A DNA stretch of 64,000 nucleotides from Xylophilus ampelinus (GTDB lineage: Bacteria > Pseudomonadota > Gammaproteobacteria > Burkholderiales > Burkholderiaceae_C), in NCBI RefSeq assembly GCF_003217575.1, contig NZ_QJTC01000007.1:81023-145022 (forward strand). The letters run 5' to 3'. Positions within the stretch are counted from its first letter, which is position 1, and each line of letters opens with the position of its first letter. Positions 26,295 through 38,660 of the stretch are shown piece after piece. A program made the translations under genes and the position numbers. The notes beneath the pieces were generated by a model, which was given only the letters and a program-made list of their open reading frames with translations, did no database searches and was not told where the DNA came from.

Positions 26295-26612
26295 TTAAGG
26301 AGTGCTTTTGCATGATAGTCCACGTCGTCTGACCAACCACATGCCATCAGCCTCCACCAATTCCCTTGGCGGATTGCCCAAGTTTGCGACTCCCACGCCA
26401 CCCACGGCGTTCAGGTCACGCCAGATCATGACCAGACTGCCCTGCGGTTCGCATCCGTGCCAATCGCTCATAACATCCCAAACGCGGCTACGCACGCCGG
26501 GATTCATTCTTGGAGAAACGAACACGTTGGGCGCTGCCTCCAGCATCACCGAAGACAAAAAACCATGAAAACGATCTGGCACGTCACGGATCACGATCAT
26601 CACCAACGCCAT
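26295..26612 (-). CDS. cas2: CRISPR-associated endoribonuclease Cas2, type I-E
   Basis: 105 residues with the Cas2e pattern MIVIRDVPDRFHGFLSSVMLEAAPNVFVSPRMNPGVRSRVWDV and the central WHGCEPQGSLVMIW. It forms the Cas1-Cas2 integrase that adds spacers; in I-E systems Cas2 is mainly structural. The ATG at 26612 lies 29 bp inside the end of cas1. It is the last cas gene before the array. Confidence 0.95.
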   Translation of the reverse strand: MALVMIVIRDVPDRFHGFLSSVMLEAAPNVFVSPRMNPGVRSRVWDVMSDWHGCEPQGSLVMIWRDLNAVGGVGVANLGNPPRELVEADGMWLVRRRGLSCKSTP

Positions 26613-27477
26613 GGTTTAGCTCCTCCATCCGCAAAACCGCCTTGATACGGTCGATCATCCCGCCAATTACTTGCTGTTTGCGAAACGTAGTCGCAGCTTC
26701 GCGTCGCACCAGCCGGTCTATCGAGTCATTCACCTGTTCCGCACGCTTGGCCGAAGTGAAAGCGATCTGCAGGGTTACGGTGTCGCGGAACAAGTCCGCA
26801 ATATCCAGGACAAAGGACTGTCCCGAGTCTTCGTGAATGAATCCCAGGGGCGGAAGTGCTGCTAATGACTGCACTGCAATAGCCGCAGCGGCCTGAACCG
26901 CCGTGGCCGCATGGTTGATGGCTTGGTTCGGAAGGTCCGTTGCATTGGGATTGGCGCGGTCGTAGTGGCGCCCCTTCCACTGAATGCCATGTTTTTCCGC
27001 CATAAGCTTGTAGAAATTCTTGACGCGCGATCCTTCGATGCCCCGCAGGGTGTCCAGGTCACGGTGCGGCAATACTTCGCCCAGGCGCAGCGCATACATG
27101 TGGCGTGCAACGCTGATACGTCGGCGGGGGTTGCCCCACAGTTCAGCTTGGCGCCGTGCAATATCGGACCGGTCTGGCAGAAGTGGAGGCGCCGTGTAGC
27201 TGCGCACGCCGTCCTCTCCTACGGCCGCCAGCAACGTGCCATGGCGTGCCAGCAGGCGCAGCGCATCATGTGTCACGCTGCTGCCCGGCCCGAGCAGGAT
27301 CATCGACACCGCCTGGTGCGGAATCTGGTCGATGCCAGGCGTCAGGCTGTCGCGCCCGCGCAGAAAATGGAGACAGCCATCGATCACGCACAGCTCGCCG
27401 CGCGACAGCCACAGCAAGCCATGGCGGTCCGCGTGCGGGATGGGCGCCGTCTCCAATCCCAGCCGGCCTTTGAGCAC
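26584..27477 (-). CDS. cas1: CRISPR integrase Cas1, type I-E
   Basis: 297 residues, a normal Cas1e length. The N-terminal beta domain (IPHADRHGLLWLSRGELCVIDGCLHFL) is followed by the catalytic helical domain with the metal-binding residues in RGIEGSRVK (Glu), GFIHEDSGQSFVLDIADLFRD (His, Asp). Together with Cas2 it cuts and integrates protospacers at the leader end. Starts 9 bp after the cas6e stop. Confidence 0.96.
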   Translation of the reverse strand: MLKGRLGLETAPIPHADRHGLLWLSRGELCVIDGCLHFLRGRDSLTPGIDQIPHQAVSMILLGPGSSVTHDALRLLARHGTLLAAVGEDGVRSYTAPPLLPDRSDIARRQAELWGNPRRRISVARHMYALRLGEVLPHRDLDTLRGIEGSRVKNFYKLMAEKHGIQWKGRHYDRANPNATDLPNQAINHAATAVQAAAAIAVQSLAALPPLGFIHEDSGQSFVLDIADLFRDTVTLQIAFTSAKRAEQVNDSIDRLVRREAATTFRKQQVIGGMIDRIKAVLRMEELNHGVGDDRDP

Positions 27478-27486
27478 CCTGCCCCC

Positions 27487-28254
27487 TCAGCCCGGCCGGC
27501 TCAGCAACAGCATGCCGAAGCCGAAGGAACGGTGCCGCCCAATGCCACGCGCCAGCAATTGCGCGAAGGCCGCGCAATCGCGCACGCGCAGGTGTCCCTT
27601 GAGCAACGCATCCGGTCCGTCGATCACGCGGCCACGCCGCGCCTCGGCGCCCGCTGCCTGGGTGCGCCGCACCACCTGCTGGCGTTGGTAGCCAGCAAGG
27701 TGGACATCGTCCAGCAGGTCGACTGCGCCCTGCCAGGCTTCGCGCACGTCACTCTCGGGCGGCGCCAGATGGTCGCGCAGCCATTGCACATATACCGCCT
27801 CGCGCAGCAAGGGCGCGCCCTGGGCCTGGTCCACGGCATGGAGGAAGGCATCGCGCTCGCCCTTGGCGGCGCGCACCGTGGGACGCAGCCGTACCTCGAA
27901 ACCCAGCACCTGGCCTTGCGGCCACTGCGTTGGAAAAGGCCGCAGGCGGTAGCCATCGTGCTGGCCGTTGGCTCCCAGGCCCAGGGTCTGCGCGGCCAGA
28001 GGATCGGCCAGCGCCACCTGGATGCGCATGGCGTCTGCATCCAGCGCTGTGTAGGCCAGCAGACCCTGGCGCTCGTCCAGGTAGCGGAAAGGCTGCGGCG
28101 CAGCCTTGCCGAAGGCCGCGCGCAACAGGCCATGCAAAGCGTCGCCGAGGTCTGACGGCTGCCGTTCGTGCCGCGTGTGGTGGCGCGCCACCCACGCGGC
28201 CAGCAGACGCGCATCGGGCTGCGTGTGCAGCAGATGAAGCGATGGCGTGTTCAT
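27487..28254 (-). CDS. cas6e: CRISPR RNA endoribonuclease Cas6e (CasE)
   Basis: 255 residues. It has the double ferredoxin-like layout and the C-terminal glycine-rich loop (GIGRHRSFGFGMLLL) of Cas6e. A histidine near residue 26 (ARHHTRHE) is in the place of the catalytic histidine of CasE. It cleaves the array transcript beneath the repeat hairpin and remains bound to the crRNA. ATG overlaps the cas5e stop by 4 bp. Confidence 0.94.
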   Translation of the reverse strand: MNTPSLHLLHTQPDARLLAAWVARHHTRHERQPSDLGDALHGLLRAAFGKAAPQPFRYLDERQGLLAYTALDADAMRIQVALADPLAAQTLGLGANGQHDGYRLRPFPTQWPQGQVLGFEVRLRPTVRAAKGERDAFLHAVDQAQGAPLLREAVYVQWLRDHLAPPESDVREAWQGAVDLLDDVHLAGYQRQQVVRRTQAAGAEARRGRVIDGPDALLKGHLRVRDCAAFAQLLARGIGRHRSFGFGMLLLSRPG

Positions 28255-28991
28255 GCGGTCTGCCTTACTGGCAACAGCCCTTCTCGCACTGGCCGCCAGC
28301 CGCCGTGCAAGCCGCTGGTCCAGTTGCGCTCGTCGCACAGGTCGCTGCGGCGATCTAGCGGCAGGACGCCCTGGCCATCAGGCCACTGTGCATGCCAGCC
28401 CTCTCCGTGCGCCGGCAGCTGCTGGGACCATGCTTGTAGCGCACCCAGCACGTGCTGGGCCTCTTGCCAGCCTGCCACCAGGCGCCCGGACGGCAGGCAG
28501 GGCTTGCGGCCGATGAAGAGCGGGCGTGCCGGCCGGTCTAGCGCAGCGGCAACCTGTTGCAACGTCGGCGTTTCGTCGGCTTGCTCCAGTTGCAATACGA
28601 CCCACGCGGTGAGTTCCGCGTGGTAGTGCCGGTAGCGCAGATGCGGCCCGGCGTAAGAGCCATCCCCGCCGCGCCGTTTCTCCGGCTGGCCCCACGTTGT
28701 CCAACCCTTGTCGTCCGCGCCCAGTTCGGCTGTCTGGAAGTCCATGAGCCGCTGCGCCTGCGCCGCGCCGCCGCGCAGCGCCATGGGCTCCAACACCGTA
28801 CCCATGCGCAGGCGCTGCTGCAAGCGGTTATGCAAGGCGTCCTGTCCACGGTCCCAGCCCAGCGCATTGGCGATGAGCCCCGTCAGCATGGACAACGCCG
28901 GAAAGTCACGGATGACGCCCTGGTTGTCGATGGTCTCGCCACCGAAGGCGATCAGCGGCGATGCCAGGCGCAACACCAGATGACGCACCAT
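28251..28991 (-). CDS. cas5e: Cascade subunit Cas5e (CasD)
   Basis: 246 residues from the ATG at 28991. N-terminal RAMP motif VRHLVLRLASPLIAFGGETIDNQGVIRDFPALSMLTGLIANALGW and the SYAGPHLRYRHYHAELTAWVVLQL segment fit CasD. It caps the 5' handle of crRNA in Cascade. Separated from cas7e by only 2 bp. Confidence 0.95.
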   Translation of the reverse strand: MVRHLVLRLASPLIAFGGETIDNQGVIRDFPALSMLTGLIANALGWDRGQDALHNRLQQRLRMGTVLEPMALRGGAAQAQRLMDFQTAELGADDKGWTTWGQPEKRRGGDGSYAGPHLRYRHYHAELTAWVVLQLEQADETPTLQQVAAALDRPARPLFIGRKPCLPSGRLVAGWQEAQHVLGALQAWSQQLPAHGEGWHAQWPDGQGVLPLDRRSDLCDERNWTSGLHGGWRPVREGLLPVRQTA

Positions 28992-28993
28992 GC

Positions 28994-30175
28994 TCAGGCC
29001 TCCGCGCGCGTGACTGCGGTCTGCGCCCATTCGGCCAGCGCCGTCAACGGCAGGCGCTCGGCCCCCGGCACCTGCACGTCGTCCACCGCCAGGTAGCGGC
29101 GCGACAGCGGCGCACCGCAGGCTGCGTCCATCTGCGCGATTTCATCCGCAAGGCGCTGAACAGCCGCCTTGCGCAGGGCGGGCTGGTCGGATGGCAGCGC
29201 GTTCTGGAATGCACCGGCCAGGCTGCGGGGCTGCCAGTCGCCAGCTTCCACCAGCATGAACTTGGCCCAGGCGAAGGGCGCGGTGGAGCCACGCTTGGCG
29301 CCCGGGCTCACGGTGGCCACCAGATGCAGCAGGTGCTGCACCACCCGGCCGGCCAGGGCGCGCTGTTCCGGAGTGGCCTTGCTCCAGTCCTGGATAGACA
29401 CCCCTTCGAGGTTGGCGACGAGTTGCGGCACATCGACGACTAGGTAGCCGTAGTACAGGCCGCTGGCCAGTTCGGTGTCGAAGATGCCGGCCGAGCCGGT
29501 CTCGCCCGCCTCCTGGAGCAGGTCGTCCACCACGGTGAAATAGTCGTTCTCCACCTGGGCTTCGTGTACGGTGAAGGCATGGGCCACGTAGATGGCTGCA
29601 TCTCGGCTGGCCAGCACGTCGGAGGTGACCATGCGGCCGAACATCGCAGACTCCAGCCCGCTGCCCAGGCGCAGGGCTTCGATGTTCTTCTTCTCTTCCT
29701 TGTTGAGGAAGCCGGCAATGGCCGCCTTGAGCGCCTTCTCTTCGCTGTGTTCTGCGGCCAGCGCGGCACACCGCTGCACGAGGTACTCGATCTCTGCATG
29801 GCCCAGCAGCACGGCCTGGCCCGTCTCCAGCGCATCCTTTCCTTTGCGGTCCTTGGCCTTGTCGACCAGGCCCGCCGCGCGCAGGCCTTCCACGGCGAAC
29901 TGCGCCAGCGGCTCGGCCACGCCGGCCTGTACCAACTTGTCGCGGATCAGGCGCGGGGTCTCGCGTGAGCGCACGGCCATCGGTACCTCCAACCGGCTCA
30001 GCGCAAACGCGTCGTCGGCCACGCGCCAATGGCGCTTGAGGCATTGTGAAGAAATGCGCGTGCGCACCTTATCGCCATACGGCAGGCGCTTTGCCAAGCC
30101 GGCATCGTCGCGGTTGAGCAGCGCCGCGGGGTAGTTGTGCAGCGTATGGATTTGCAGGAAACGGGGCAGTGTCAT
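28994..30175 (-). CDS. cas7e: Cascade backbone subunit Cas7e (CasC)
   Basis: 393 residues, starting MTLPRFLQIHTLHNYPAALLNRDDAGLAKRLPYGDKVRTRISSQCLKRHWR, the typical CasC N-terminus. The ADVDDLLQ-like thumb region (NDYFTVVDDLLQ) and SDVLASRDAAIYVAHAFTVH are present. Multiple copies wrap the crRNA spacer. There are 29 bp between it and the casB stop. Confidence 0.96.
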   Translation of the reverse strand: MTLPRFLQIHTLHNYPAALLNRDDAGLAKRLPYGDKVRTRISSQCLKRHWRVADDAFALSRLEVPMAVRSRETPRLIRDKLVQAGVAEPLAQFAVEGLRAAGLVDKAKDRKGKDALETGQAVLLGHAEIEYLVQRCAALAAEHSEEKALKAAIAGFLNKEEKKNIEALRLGSGLESAMFGRMVTSDVLASRDAAIYVAHAFTVHEAQVENDYFTVVDDLLQEAGETGSAGIFDTELASGLYYGYLVVDVPQLVANLEGVSIQDWSKATPEQRALAGRVVQHLLHLVATVSPGAKRGSTAPFAWAKFMLVEAGDWQPRSLAGAFQNALPSDQPALRKAAVQRLADEIAQMDAACGAPLSRRYLAVDDVQVPGAERLPLTALAEWAQTAVTRAEA

Positions 30176-30204
30176 GGTTTCTCCTGGAGTCGATGGGTAG
30201 GTGT

Positions 30205-30756
30205 TCAAGCCTTGCTCGCGAGAGCGGAAAAGTAGGGACCGGCGATGCGCATGCGCAGTTGCTCGGCCCGCTGAAAGTCGTGGTGTGCGCTGCTGTCTTC
30301 CTTGAGTACCAGTTCTCCGAGCTCGAACCAGTTGGGCTGCACGCCCTTGGAAGCCAGCAACCGCAGCACGCGTGGCAGCAGTTGGCGAAAGGCCTCGCCG
30401 CGGGCCGTGAGCAGTTTGGTGACGCGCGACTCGGCCACGTCCGCCCGTGCCAGTTGCCGGCCGAGCCGGCCGCCCCCGTCGTGCCCCGCCAGCGCCATGC
30501 CGTGGGCGACGAGCGCCCAGCGCGGCCAGGTTTCGGGGCGCCAAGTCTCGGGTTGCAGGCCGGCCGAGAGCAGCGCACGCGAGAGTGCGGCGATCTCGTG
30601 CGGGCGCAGCGCGTCGGGGTCCATGCGCGCCAGCGCTGCGCGGTCGCCCGGCCCCGCGTTGCGCACATGCGCGGCCAGTGCGCCGTAGGGGCTGCCGCGT
30701 GCAGGGGATGTGTCGGTGGCGTCGGCCACGGAGGAATCTGGGATGGTCTCAGGCAC
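30205..30756 (-). CDS. casB: Cascade small subunit Cse2 (CasB)
   Basis: 183 residues from a GTG at 30756, which overlaps the casA stop by 8 bp and has AAGGA 7 nt upstream; this is preferred to a TTG 60 nt further up with no ribosome site. The helical core (SRALLSAGLQPETWRPETWPRWALVAHGMAL, RVTKLLTARGEAFRQLLPRVLRLLASKG) fits Cse2. It stabilises the R-loop in Cascade. Confidence 0.9.
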   Translation of the reverse strand: MPETIPDSSVADATDTSPARGSPYGALAAHVRNAGPGDRAALARMDPDALRPHEIAALSRALLSAGLQPETWRPETWPRWALVAHGMALAGHDGGGRLGRQLARADVAESRVTKLLTARGEAFRQLLPRVLRLLASKGVQPNWFELGELVLKEDSSAHHDFQRAEQLRMRIAGPYFSALASKA

Positions 30757-32371
30757 GGTCGTGTCCTTGTGGTTCGGGCGCCGCGTCGCGGCGCTGTTGG
30801 GCGTAGTGCTGGGCAAGCTCCGGCAACACGGGCTTGGGGCCGCGCAGCGCGCAATGGAAGCGGCTCAGTGCCGCCGCGCGTGCCTTGTAGCGCTGCATGG
30901 CGCTGCGCGGACCGGCCTCGAAGGCTTGTTCCAGGACGCGTTCGGCGCGCTCGACCAAGCCCAACATCCATTGCACGCGCAGTGCGGCGGAATCTGCGTC
31001 TTCCGCTTCGGCCTCCCGCGCCAGGTCGTCGAAAAAGCGCACGTCCTCGCCCAGCTCGAAAGGCCGTGCGAAACGGCCTGCCTTGTCTTTGATACTGTCG
31101 TTGCGGTCGTCGCCATCACCGTTGGCTAACAGGATCACCAGCGAACTCCATAGCAGCTTGCGAAGGGCAGCGATGGCAGCGATGCGGTGCTTGGCCATTT
31201 CGGCGACCGCTACGCGCTGCGGCCCTGCGAGACGGCCGCGCAGCTTGGGCGAGATGGGAATACGTCGTTCGTGGTAACCCTCGGTCTTGCCCTGGCCGCG
31301 CACGGTCGCCTGGGCAACGAGTTGCAGGCTCGCGTCGCGCGGCCAGCCATCCAGGTGCCATGCGGCGCCCTGGGTGAAGCGTCCGCCCGTGAGCAGCTCG
31401 GCCATGAGCTTGTATTCGAAGCCCGCGCCCGAGACCGTGAGCGCCTTGCCGTCGGCCGTGTCGACCGGCGTCCAGGGGTCGCCGGTGACACCGTTGTTGC
31501 GGTCCTTGCCAGCGACGCGCGCTGTCTTGCTGCCTGTGACGCGCGCGCTCAGACGGTCGTCGTTGGCAGTCAAACGCACGCGCCGGCAGATTTCGATGTA
31601 CAGCGGATCGAGCGAGGCCATGGCCAGCGAATCGCTCCCAGCCCAGGGCAGCAGCCACAGTAGAGCGTGGCCGGCGTTGGCCGCAAAGCCCTGTTGGTCG
31701 GCGATGGCATCGCGCTGGGCCAGCAGCGTCTGCACGTCCGCGCGCCAGCGCGCGCCCCAAGCGCCTAGCGGGGCAATACCCACGCCGGGGCGGCTGGCGA
31801 AACCGCCATTCATGCGCGAGATGCCATAGTTGCCGGCGCCCAGGAAACCCTCCTGCGTTTGCAGGCTGATCAGCGCGAACAGCCAGTCGTCCGGCTCGGC
31901 GCGGTAGGCGCGAGCGCCCTTGAGGTCGTGGTTCTTGGACGTGACCAGCATGTCCAGCTCATCGGCGGCATGCAGCACGTTCTTCCAGTCGTCCACGCGT
32001 TCGCCTGGCACGGGCGTCTGCAATAACGCCGGCCGCTCGGGCGGTGCAACCAGGCACCACGCCGCACCGTCCGCATCGTCCGGCGTCAGCGCCAGCAAGG
32101 CGGCCTCCCAGTCCACGGCGTTTGCCCAAGGTTCGGCCTGGCCTGCCCGGTGCAAGGCGACGGCGGCCAGCTGCGCGAGGAAGGCGTGCCACGGATGGCG
32201 CTGGTGCGGCCGCAGGGCGGGGAAGTCGCGCACCGTGTCGGTCGCCAGGGCGGCCAGCAAGGTGGGCGGGCTGCTGCGGTGCAAATCTCCATGCGCCACG
32301 CAGCGCCAGCGGATCAGGGCTTCGTCGAGCAGGTTCCAGCGCAGGCCGGGGGACGGCGTGTCATGCGGCAT
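30749..32371 (-). CDS. casA: Cascade large subunit Cas8e (CasA/Cse1)
   Basis: 540 residues. The N-terminus RWNLLDEALIRW and the stretches HPWHAFLAQLAAVALHRAG and YGISRMNGGFASRPGVG are Cse1 signatures. This subunit reads the PAM and recruits Cas3. The ATG at 32371 has AAGGAG 10 nt before it; the GTG at 32380 is too close to that site. Overlaps the cas3 stop by 11 bp. Confidence 0.95.
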   Translation of the reverse strand: MPHDTPSPGLRWNLLDEALIRWRCVAHGDLHRSSPPTLLAALATDTVRDFPALRPHQRHPWHAFLAQLAAVALHRAGQAEPWANAVDWEAALLALTPDDADGAAWCLVAPPERPALLQTPVPGERVDDWKNVLHAADELDMLVTSKNHDLKGARAYRAEPDDWLFALISLQTQEGFLGAGNYGISRMNGGFASRPGVGIAPLGAWGARWRADVQTLLAQRDAIADQQGFAANAGHALLWLLPWAGSDSLAMASLDPLYIEICRRVRLTANDDRLSARVTGSKTARVAGKDRNNGVTGDPWTPVDTADGKALTVSGAGFEYKLMAELLTGGRFTQGAAWHLDGWPRDASLQLVAQATVRGQGKTEGYHERRIPISPKLRGRLAGPQRVAVAEMAKHRIAAIAALRKLLWSSLVILLANGDGDDRNDSIKDKAGRFARPFELGEDVRFFDDLAREAEAEDADSAALRVQWMLGLVERAERVLEQAFEAGPRSAMQRYKARAAALSRFHCALRGPKPVLPELAQHYAQQRRDAAPEPQGHDRA

Positions 32372-35093
32372 CGTGAGCACTCTCCTTGGTTGTGGATGGA
32401 AGACGCTCCACGCCTAGCCGGGTGTAGCGGTAATGCGCCGATCCCAGCCCGAACGTGAAGCCGGTGACATCCGGCAGAGCCGATACTTGGGAGGCTTGAG
32501 CGTCTGGCGCCAGGCCACGCGGCAGCAGATGATGCCGAATGGCCAACTGCGTGACGGCTTTCCCGAAAGGCCCCTGCTGCGGCGGATCGAAGACCACGAT
32601 GCGGTCTGCCACGCCCAGCCGGCTGCCGATGCGGCCCTCGTTCTCCGGGAACCGCACATCGTCGAACGGCTGGTCGAAGGACAGCGCATGCAGATTTGCC
32701 ACGGTCTTGGTAGCGGCCAGCGCCCCCTCGTAGTCGATTCCGAAGCGGACCCAGGCCTCGCCCAGCGCCTGCGTGATGGCGTCGAGCGCATCGGGGTGCG
32801 TGGCCTGCTCCACGAGCAGGCGGTTGTCGGCGGGAATGCTGCGTGTAGGCTGCGCCGTGATCAGGCGCCGCGTAGCTTCGACCACGCGTAGGTCCACGTA
32901 GACGCCGCCCATCGGTTCGCCCGGTTTGCGGATCGGTCCCAGGCCATGGCGCTGGCGCTGGAGCAAGGGCGAGAGGTCATTTCCGGGTGGAGTGAGTACC
33001 CAGACGCACGGCCGCTCGAAGCCCGCGGGCCGGTGGTCGTTCGGAGCTTCCCGGCTGGGCCGTTCGTGCCGGTGCAGTCGGCCCAGGCGTTGCAACAGCA
33101 CGTCCATGGGGCACAGGTCCGTGATCAGCAGGTCGGCGTCGATGTCCAGGCTCTGTTCCAGGGTCTGCGTCCCGATGACGACCAAGCCACCGCGCGGGCG
33201 GCGCTGCTTGCCGACCTGGGCCTGCACCTCGGCGTCGAGCAGCGGCCGGTCCTGGCGGCTGAAGCGGCTGTGGTGCAGCGTGCTGGCGCCACCGTTATCG
33301 CCCACGCGGAACAGGCAGTCGAGGCCCTGGGCCGCGGCCAGCGCCTCGACCGCCTTCAAGGTGGCGACGGCCGCCGGCACGGTGTTGCGCACGACCAGCA
33401 CGCGCGCGCCGGCAGCGGCGGCCTCGACGGCGCGCACGGCGATGGCATCGGGTGCGTCGATCTGGTCCCAGGTTTCCCAGTACACGGTTTTGTGGCGCGG
33501 GTTGCCTTCCACGGGCAACAGCGTCGGCCCACCGGCGGCGCGATGGCCGATGGCCGGATAGGGCAGGGCCTGGGCCTGTGCGAGGGGCGGTGGCACACTA
33601 TCGGTGCGGCGGTTGCCACCGATGGACAGATAGCGCGAGCGCGCCGAGGCGCCCAACGTGGCCGACAGCAGCAGCGCCTGGCCACCGCAGGCCATATGGG
33701 CGCGCAGCAGATGCTCCAGCAAGCGCGTCATGTAGGCGTCCGAGGCGTGGACCTCGTCCACCACCAGGAGGCTGCGCGCCAGCATGGCCTGGCGCAGGTG
33801 CGCGTGCTTGATCTGCAAAGCGCCCAGCAGGGCCTGGTCCACGGTGCCGACCGCGATGGTGGCGGCCAGGTAGCGCTTGGGCGATTCTGCCGCCCAGCGG
33901 CGTTCGGCCTCGGCATCGCCGGGCGTGTCGGACCACAACACCTGAAAGTCGGGCAGTGCTTGGGGCGTCTCGCCATCGGCTGCGGTGTAGCCCGGCAGCG
34001 CGCGCACGGCCACCGGCGCATCGACTGGCCAAACCCGATGCACGAAGGCCTGCACACGCTCGTACAACTGCGAGGCGGCAACACGCGTGGGCAACGCAAA
34101 GTACAGCGCATCGACCTGTCCGGCCCGCCACAGATGCAGGAAGCGCCACAGTGCAGCCTCGGTCTTGCCGCTGCCGGTCTCGGCTTCCAGCACCACCACG
34201 GGGCCGAGGCTGTCGTCGGCCATGGCTGCCTGCATGGGACGCGGCGACGGTACGCCAAAGGCCTGCGCGAAGTCGCATGCCGTGGATGCCAGACGCACGG
34301 CGGCACCGCCCACGTCCAGCCCAACGGCGCGCAGCGCATGGCGTGCGCACTGGAGCGCGGTAGTGGCCCGGTCTTCGCCGGGCCGGGTATAAGGAAAGAA
34401 GCCGGGGCGCGTGTCCGAGCCCAGCCAATCGGCCAACTGCACGAGGCCGGCGAACAGGTGGGCGAAGACAGGTGCATCCGGCAAGTCGGGCGCCTTCGTG
34501 GCGAAGGCCTGCGGATACAGAACCTGGACGCGGGCGCCCATCGCGGCCACGGTCACGGCGGGGTCGTAGATGCATGCCACGCCGTCGCGCACGGGCTGCC
34601 AGATGGAAAACGTGGCCTCGTCGCCAACCGGCCGACCGTGGTGGCTGATGCTGGCGTGCAGAAGTGGCCTTACAGCGTCACCCCAGGTCTCCATGGCCTG
34701 CAGCGGCAAGCCCGCCGTCACTCGCGCCGCGCCATGCAAGCTTTGACCGAACAAGGCCCATCCCTGCGACCCATGGCCGCACTCGGCCACGGTCCATGCA
34801 GCAGGGCGCTCTGCACGCTCTCGCCAGTAGCGTACCTGGAAGCCCGCGTTGGCCTTGCCGATGTCGTGCAGGAAGGCGAGGACGGCCAGGCGAGCACGGT
34901 CAACATCTGACAGCGGGCGACCTGCCGCGCGTTCCAGCGCGCGCTGCACAGCGGGCAGATGCAGCACGGTCTCCAGCACCGCCGCCACGTCGGCCATGTG
35001 GTCCAACAGCGGATGCGTCGCTTCGACCGAACCATCGACCGCCCGTCCCAGTTTGCCCCACGCTATCCACTGCTCAGGTGGGCTTGTCTGCAT
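32361..35093 (-). CDS. cas3: CRISPR helicase-nuclease Cas3
   Basis: 910 residues. N-terminal HD nuclease with FLHDIGKANAGFQ and SISHHGRP, followed by an SF2 helicase with Walker A AETGSGKTEA, the DEVH box VVDEVHASDAYM and SATLG. The C-terminal Cas3 domain is complete. It unwinds and degrades DNA marked by Cascade, so the system should be an interference-competent I-E system. It is the first gene of the cas operon; the 86 bp upstream to metH must hold its promoter, but no clear -35/-10 was identified. Confidence 0.96.
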   Translation of the reverse strand: MQTSPPEQWIAWGKLGRAVDGSVEATHPLLDHMADVAAVLETVLHLPAVQRALERAAGRPLSDVDRARLAVLAFLHDIGKANAGFQVRYWRERAERPAAWTVAECGHGSQGWALFGQSLHGAARVTAGLPLQAMETWGDAVRPLLHASISHHGRPVGDEATFSIWQPVRDGVACIYDPAVTVAAMGARVQVLYPQAFATKAPDLPDAPVFAHLFAGLVQLADWLGSDTRPGFFPYTRPGEDRATTALQCARHALRAVGLDVGGAAVRLASTACDFAQAFGVPSPRPMQAAMADDSLGPVVVLEAETGSGKTEAALWRFLHLWRAGQVDALYFALPTRVAASQLYERVQAFVHRVWPVDAPVAVRALPGYTAADGETPQALPDFQVLWSDTPGDAEAERRWAAESPKRYLAATIAVGTVDQALLGALQIKHAHLRQAMLARSLLVVDEVHASDAYMTRLLEHLLRAHMACGGQALLLSATLGASARSRYLSIGGNRRTDSVPPPLAQAQALPYPAIGHRAAGGPTLLPVEGNPRHKTVYWETWDQIDAPDAIAVRAVEAAAAGARVLVVRNTVPAAVATLKAVEALAAAQGLDCLFRVGDNGGASTLHHSRFSRQDRPLLDAEVQAQVGKQRRPRGGLVVIGTQTLEQSLDIDADLLITDLCPMDVLLQRLGRLHRHERPSREAPNDHRPAGFERPCVWVLTPPGNDLSPLLQRQRHGLGPIRKPGEPMGGVYVDLRVVEATRRLITAQPTRSIPADNRLLVEQATHPDALDAITQALGEAWVRFGIDYEGALAATKTVANLHALSFDQPFDDVRFPENEGRIGSRLGVADRIVVFDPPQQGPFGKAVTQLAIRHHLLPRGLAPDAQASQVSALPDVTGFTFGLGSAHYRYTRLGVERLPSTTKESAHDAA

Positions 35094-35179
35094 AGATGTG
35101 CTCCCAACGAAGAACGGACCAAATGCTACTGGGCTGCGGCTATCGCTTCTTCTCGAGCCTTCGGGATGATTCGAAAGCG

Positions 35180-37894
<2,715 letters not shown>

Positions 37895-37972
37895 CGGGGG
37901 CGCGGCGGCAGAGGCGCAACCGGAGGCGGCGGGAACTGCTAAAAGTCTAAATCTTTGCGAATATGCGCCCCA
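37895..37972. other. Junction between metH2 and the Tn7-like element
   Basis: The base composition changes sharply at about 37938, from GC-rich metH upstream sequence to TAAAAGTCTAAATCTTTGCG-type AT-rich DNA just before tnsA. A transposon end is expected here, but I could not recognise a TGT tip or repeated TnsB sites, so the end is not defined. Confidence 0.4.
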
Positions 37973-38656
37973 ATGTTCACATTGAATACGATTAAGAAGT
38001 CTCAACTGGTCTCCGGCCCTGTGCGCGAGATCGGGGTTCAGGTCCGCAGCATCACCGGCACCATGCCGAATGGCAACCGGTATGAATCCGCATTGGAGCG
38101 AGATTTCATGCTGCTGATGGACTTTGACCTGGCTGTGGATGTCTACACGCCTCAGCCGCTCACGATTCGATACCAAGATCGCGATGGAGATTGGCATCGC
38201 TACACACCGGATGGCCTGGTCGAGTGGCGCAAGGACCTCAAGCCTCATGACCCTCGCCCTCTGTTGGTCGAGATCAAGTACAGGGAGGCATTCCAAGGCG
38301 AGTGGCGCGTATGGCGGGAGCGCATGCGGGCGGCGCGTCGGTATGCAGAAGAGCGCGGTTGGCAGTTCCTGGTGATCACGGAGCGAGACATTCGGAACCC
38401 ATTCTTGGATAACGTTCGATTTCTCCTGCCCTACAGACGCCGCCCAGGGCCAGTGCAAACAGATCAATGGGTTCTGGACAAGCTCACCGAACTGATCGAG
38501 TCGACGCCTCAAGAGCTGATCGAATCACTGTACCAAGACAAATGGAATCGAGCCGCTCTGATACCTGTGGTTTGGTGCCTCCTTGCCGAGCGACGAATCG
38601 GATGCGATTTGACCCAACCGTTGACGATGCAATCGACCTTGTGGACCTTGAGGTAA
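37973..38656 (+). CDS. tnsA: TnsA-type transposase endonuclease subunit
   Basis: 227 residues. Restriction-enzyme-like core: E in [17 protein letters not shown] in YTPDGLVEW and ExK in [11 protein letters not shown], followed by a C-terminal winged-helix-like half ([22 protein letters not shown]). TnsA cuts the 5' strands at the transposon ends, giving cut-and-paste movement together with TnsB. The start at 37973 ([11 protein letters not shown]) is within 80 bp of metH2. Directly followed by tnsB (4-bp gap). Confidence 0.9.
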   Translation: MFTLNTIKKSQLVSGPVREIGVQVRSITGTMPNGNRYESALERDFMLLMDFDLAVDVYTPQPLTIRYQDRDGDWHRYTPDGLVEWRKDLKPHDPRPLLVEIKYREAFQGEWRVWRERMRAARRYAEERGWQFLVITERDIRNPFLDNVRFLLPYRRRPGPVQTDQWVLDKLTELIESTPQELIESLYQDKWNRAALIPVVWCLLAERRIGCDLTQPLTMQSTLWTLR

Positions 38657-38660
38657 CGCT

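Noticed and set aside
30205..30816. Longer casB form starting at 30816
   Set aside because: The start would be TTG without a ribosome site, 68 bp inside casA; the GTG at 30756 has AAGGA at good spacing.
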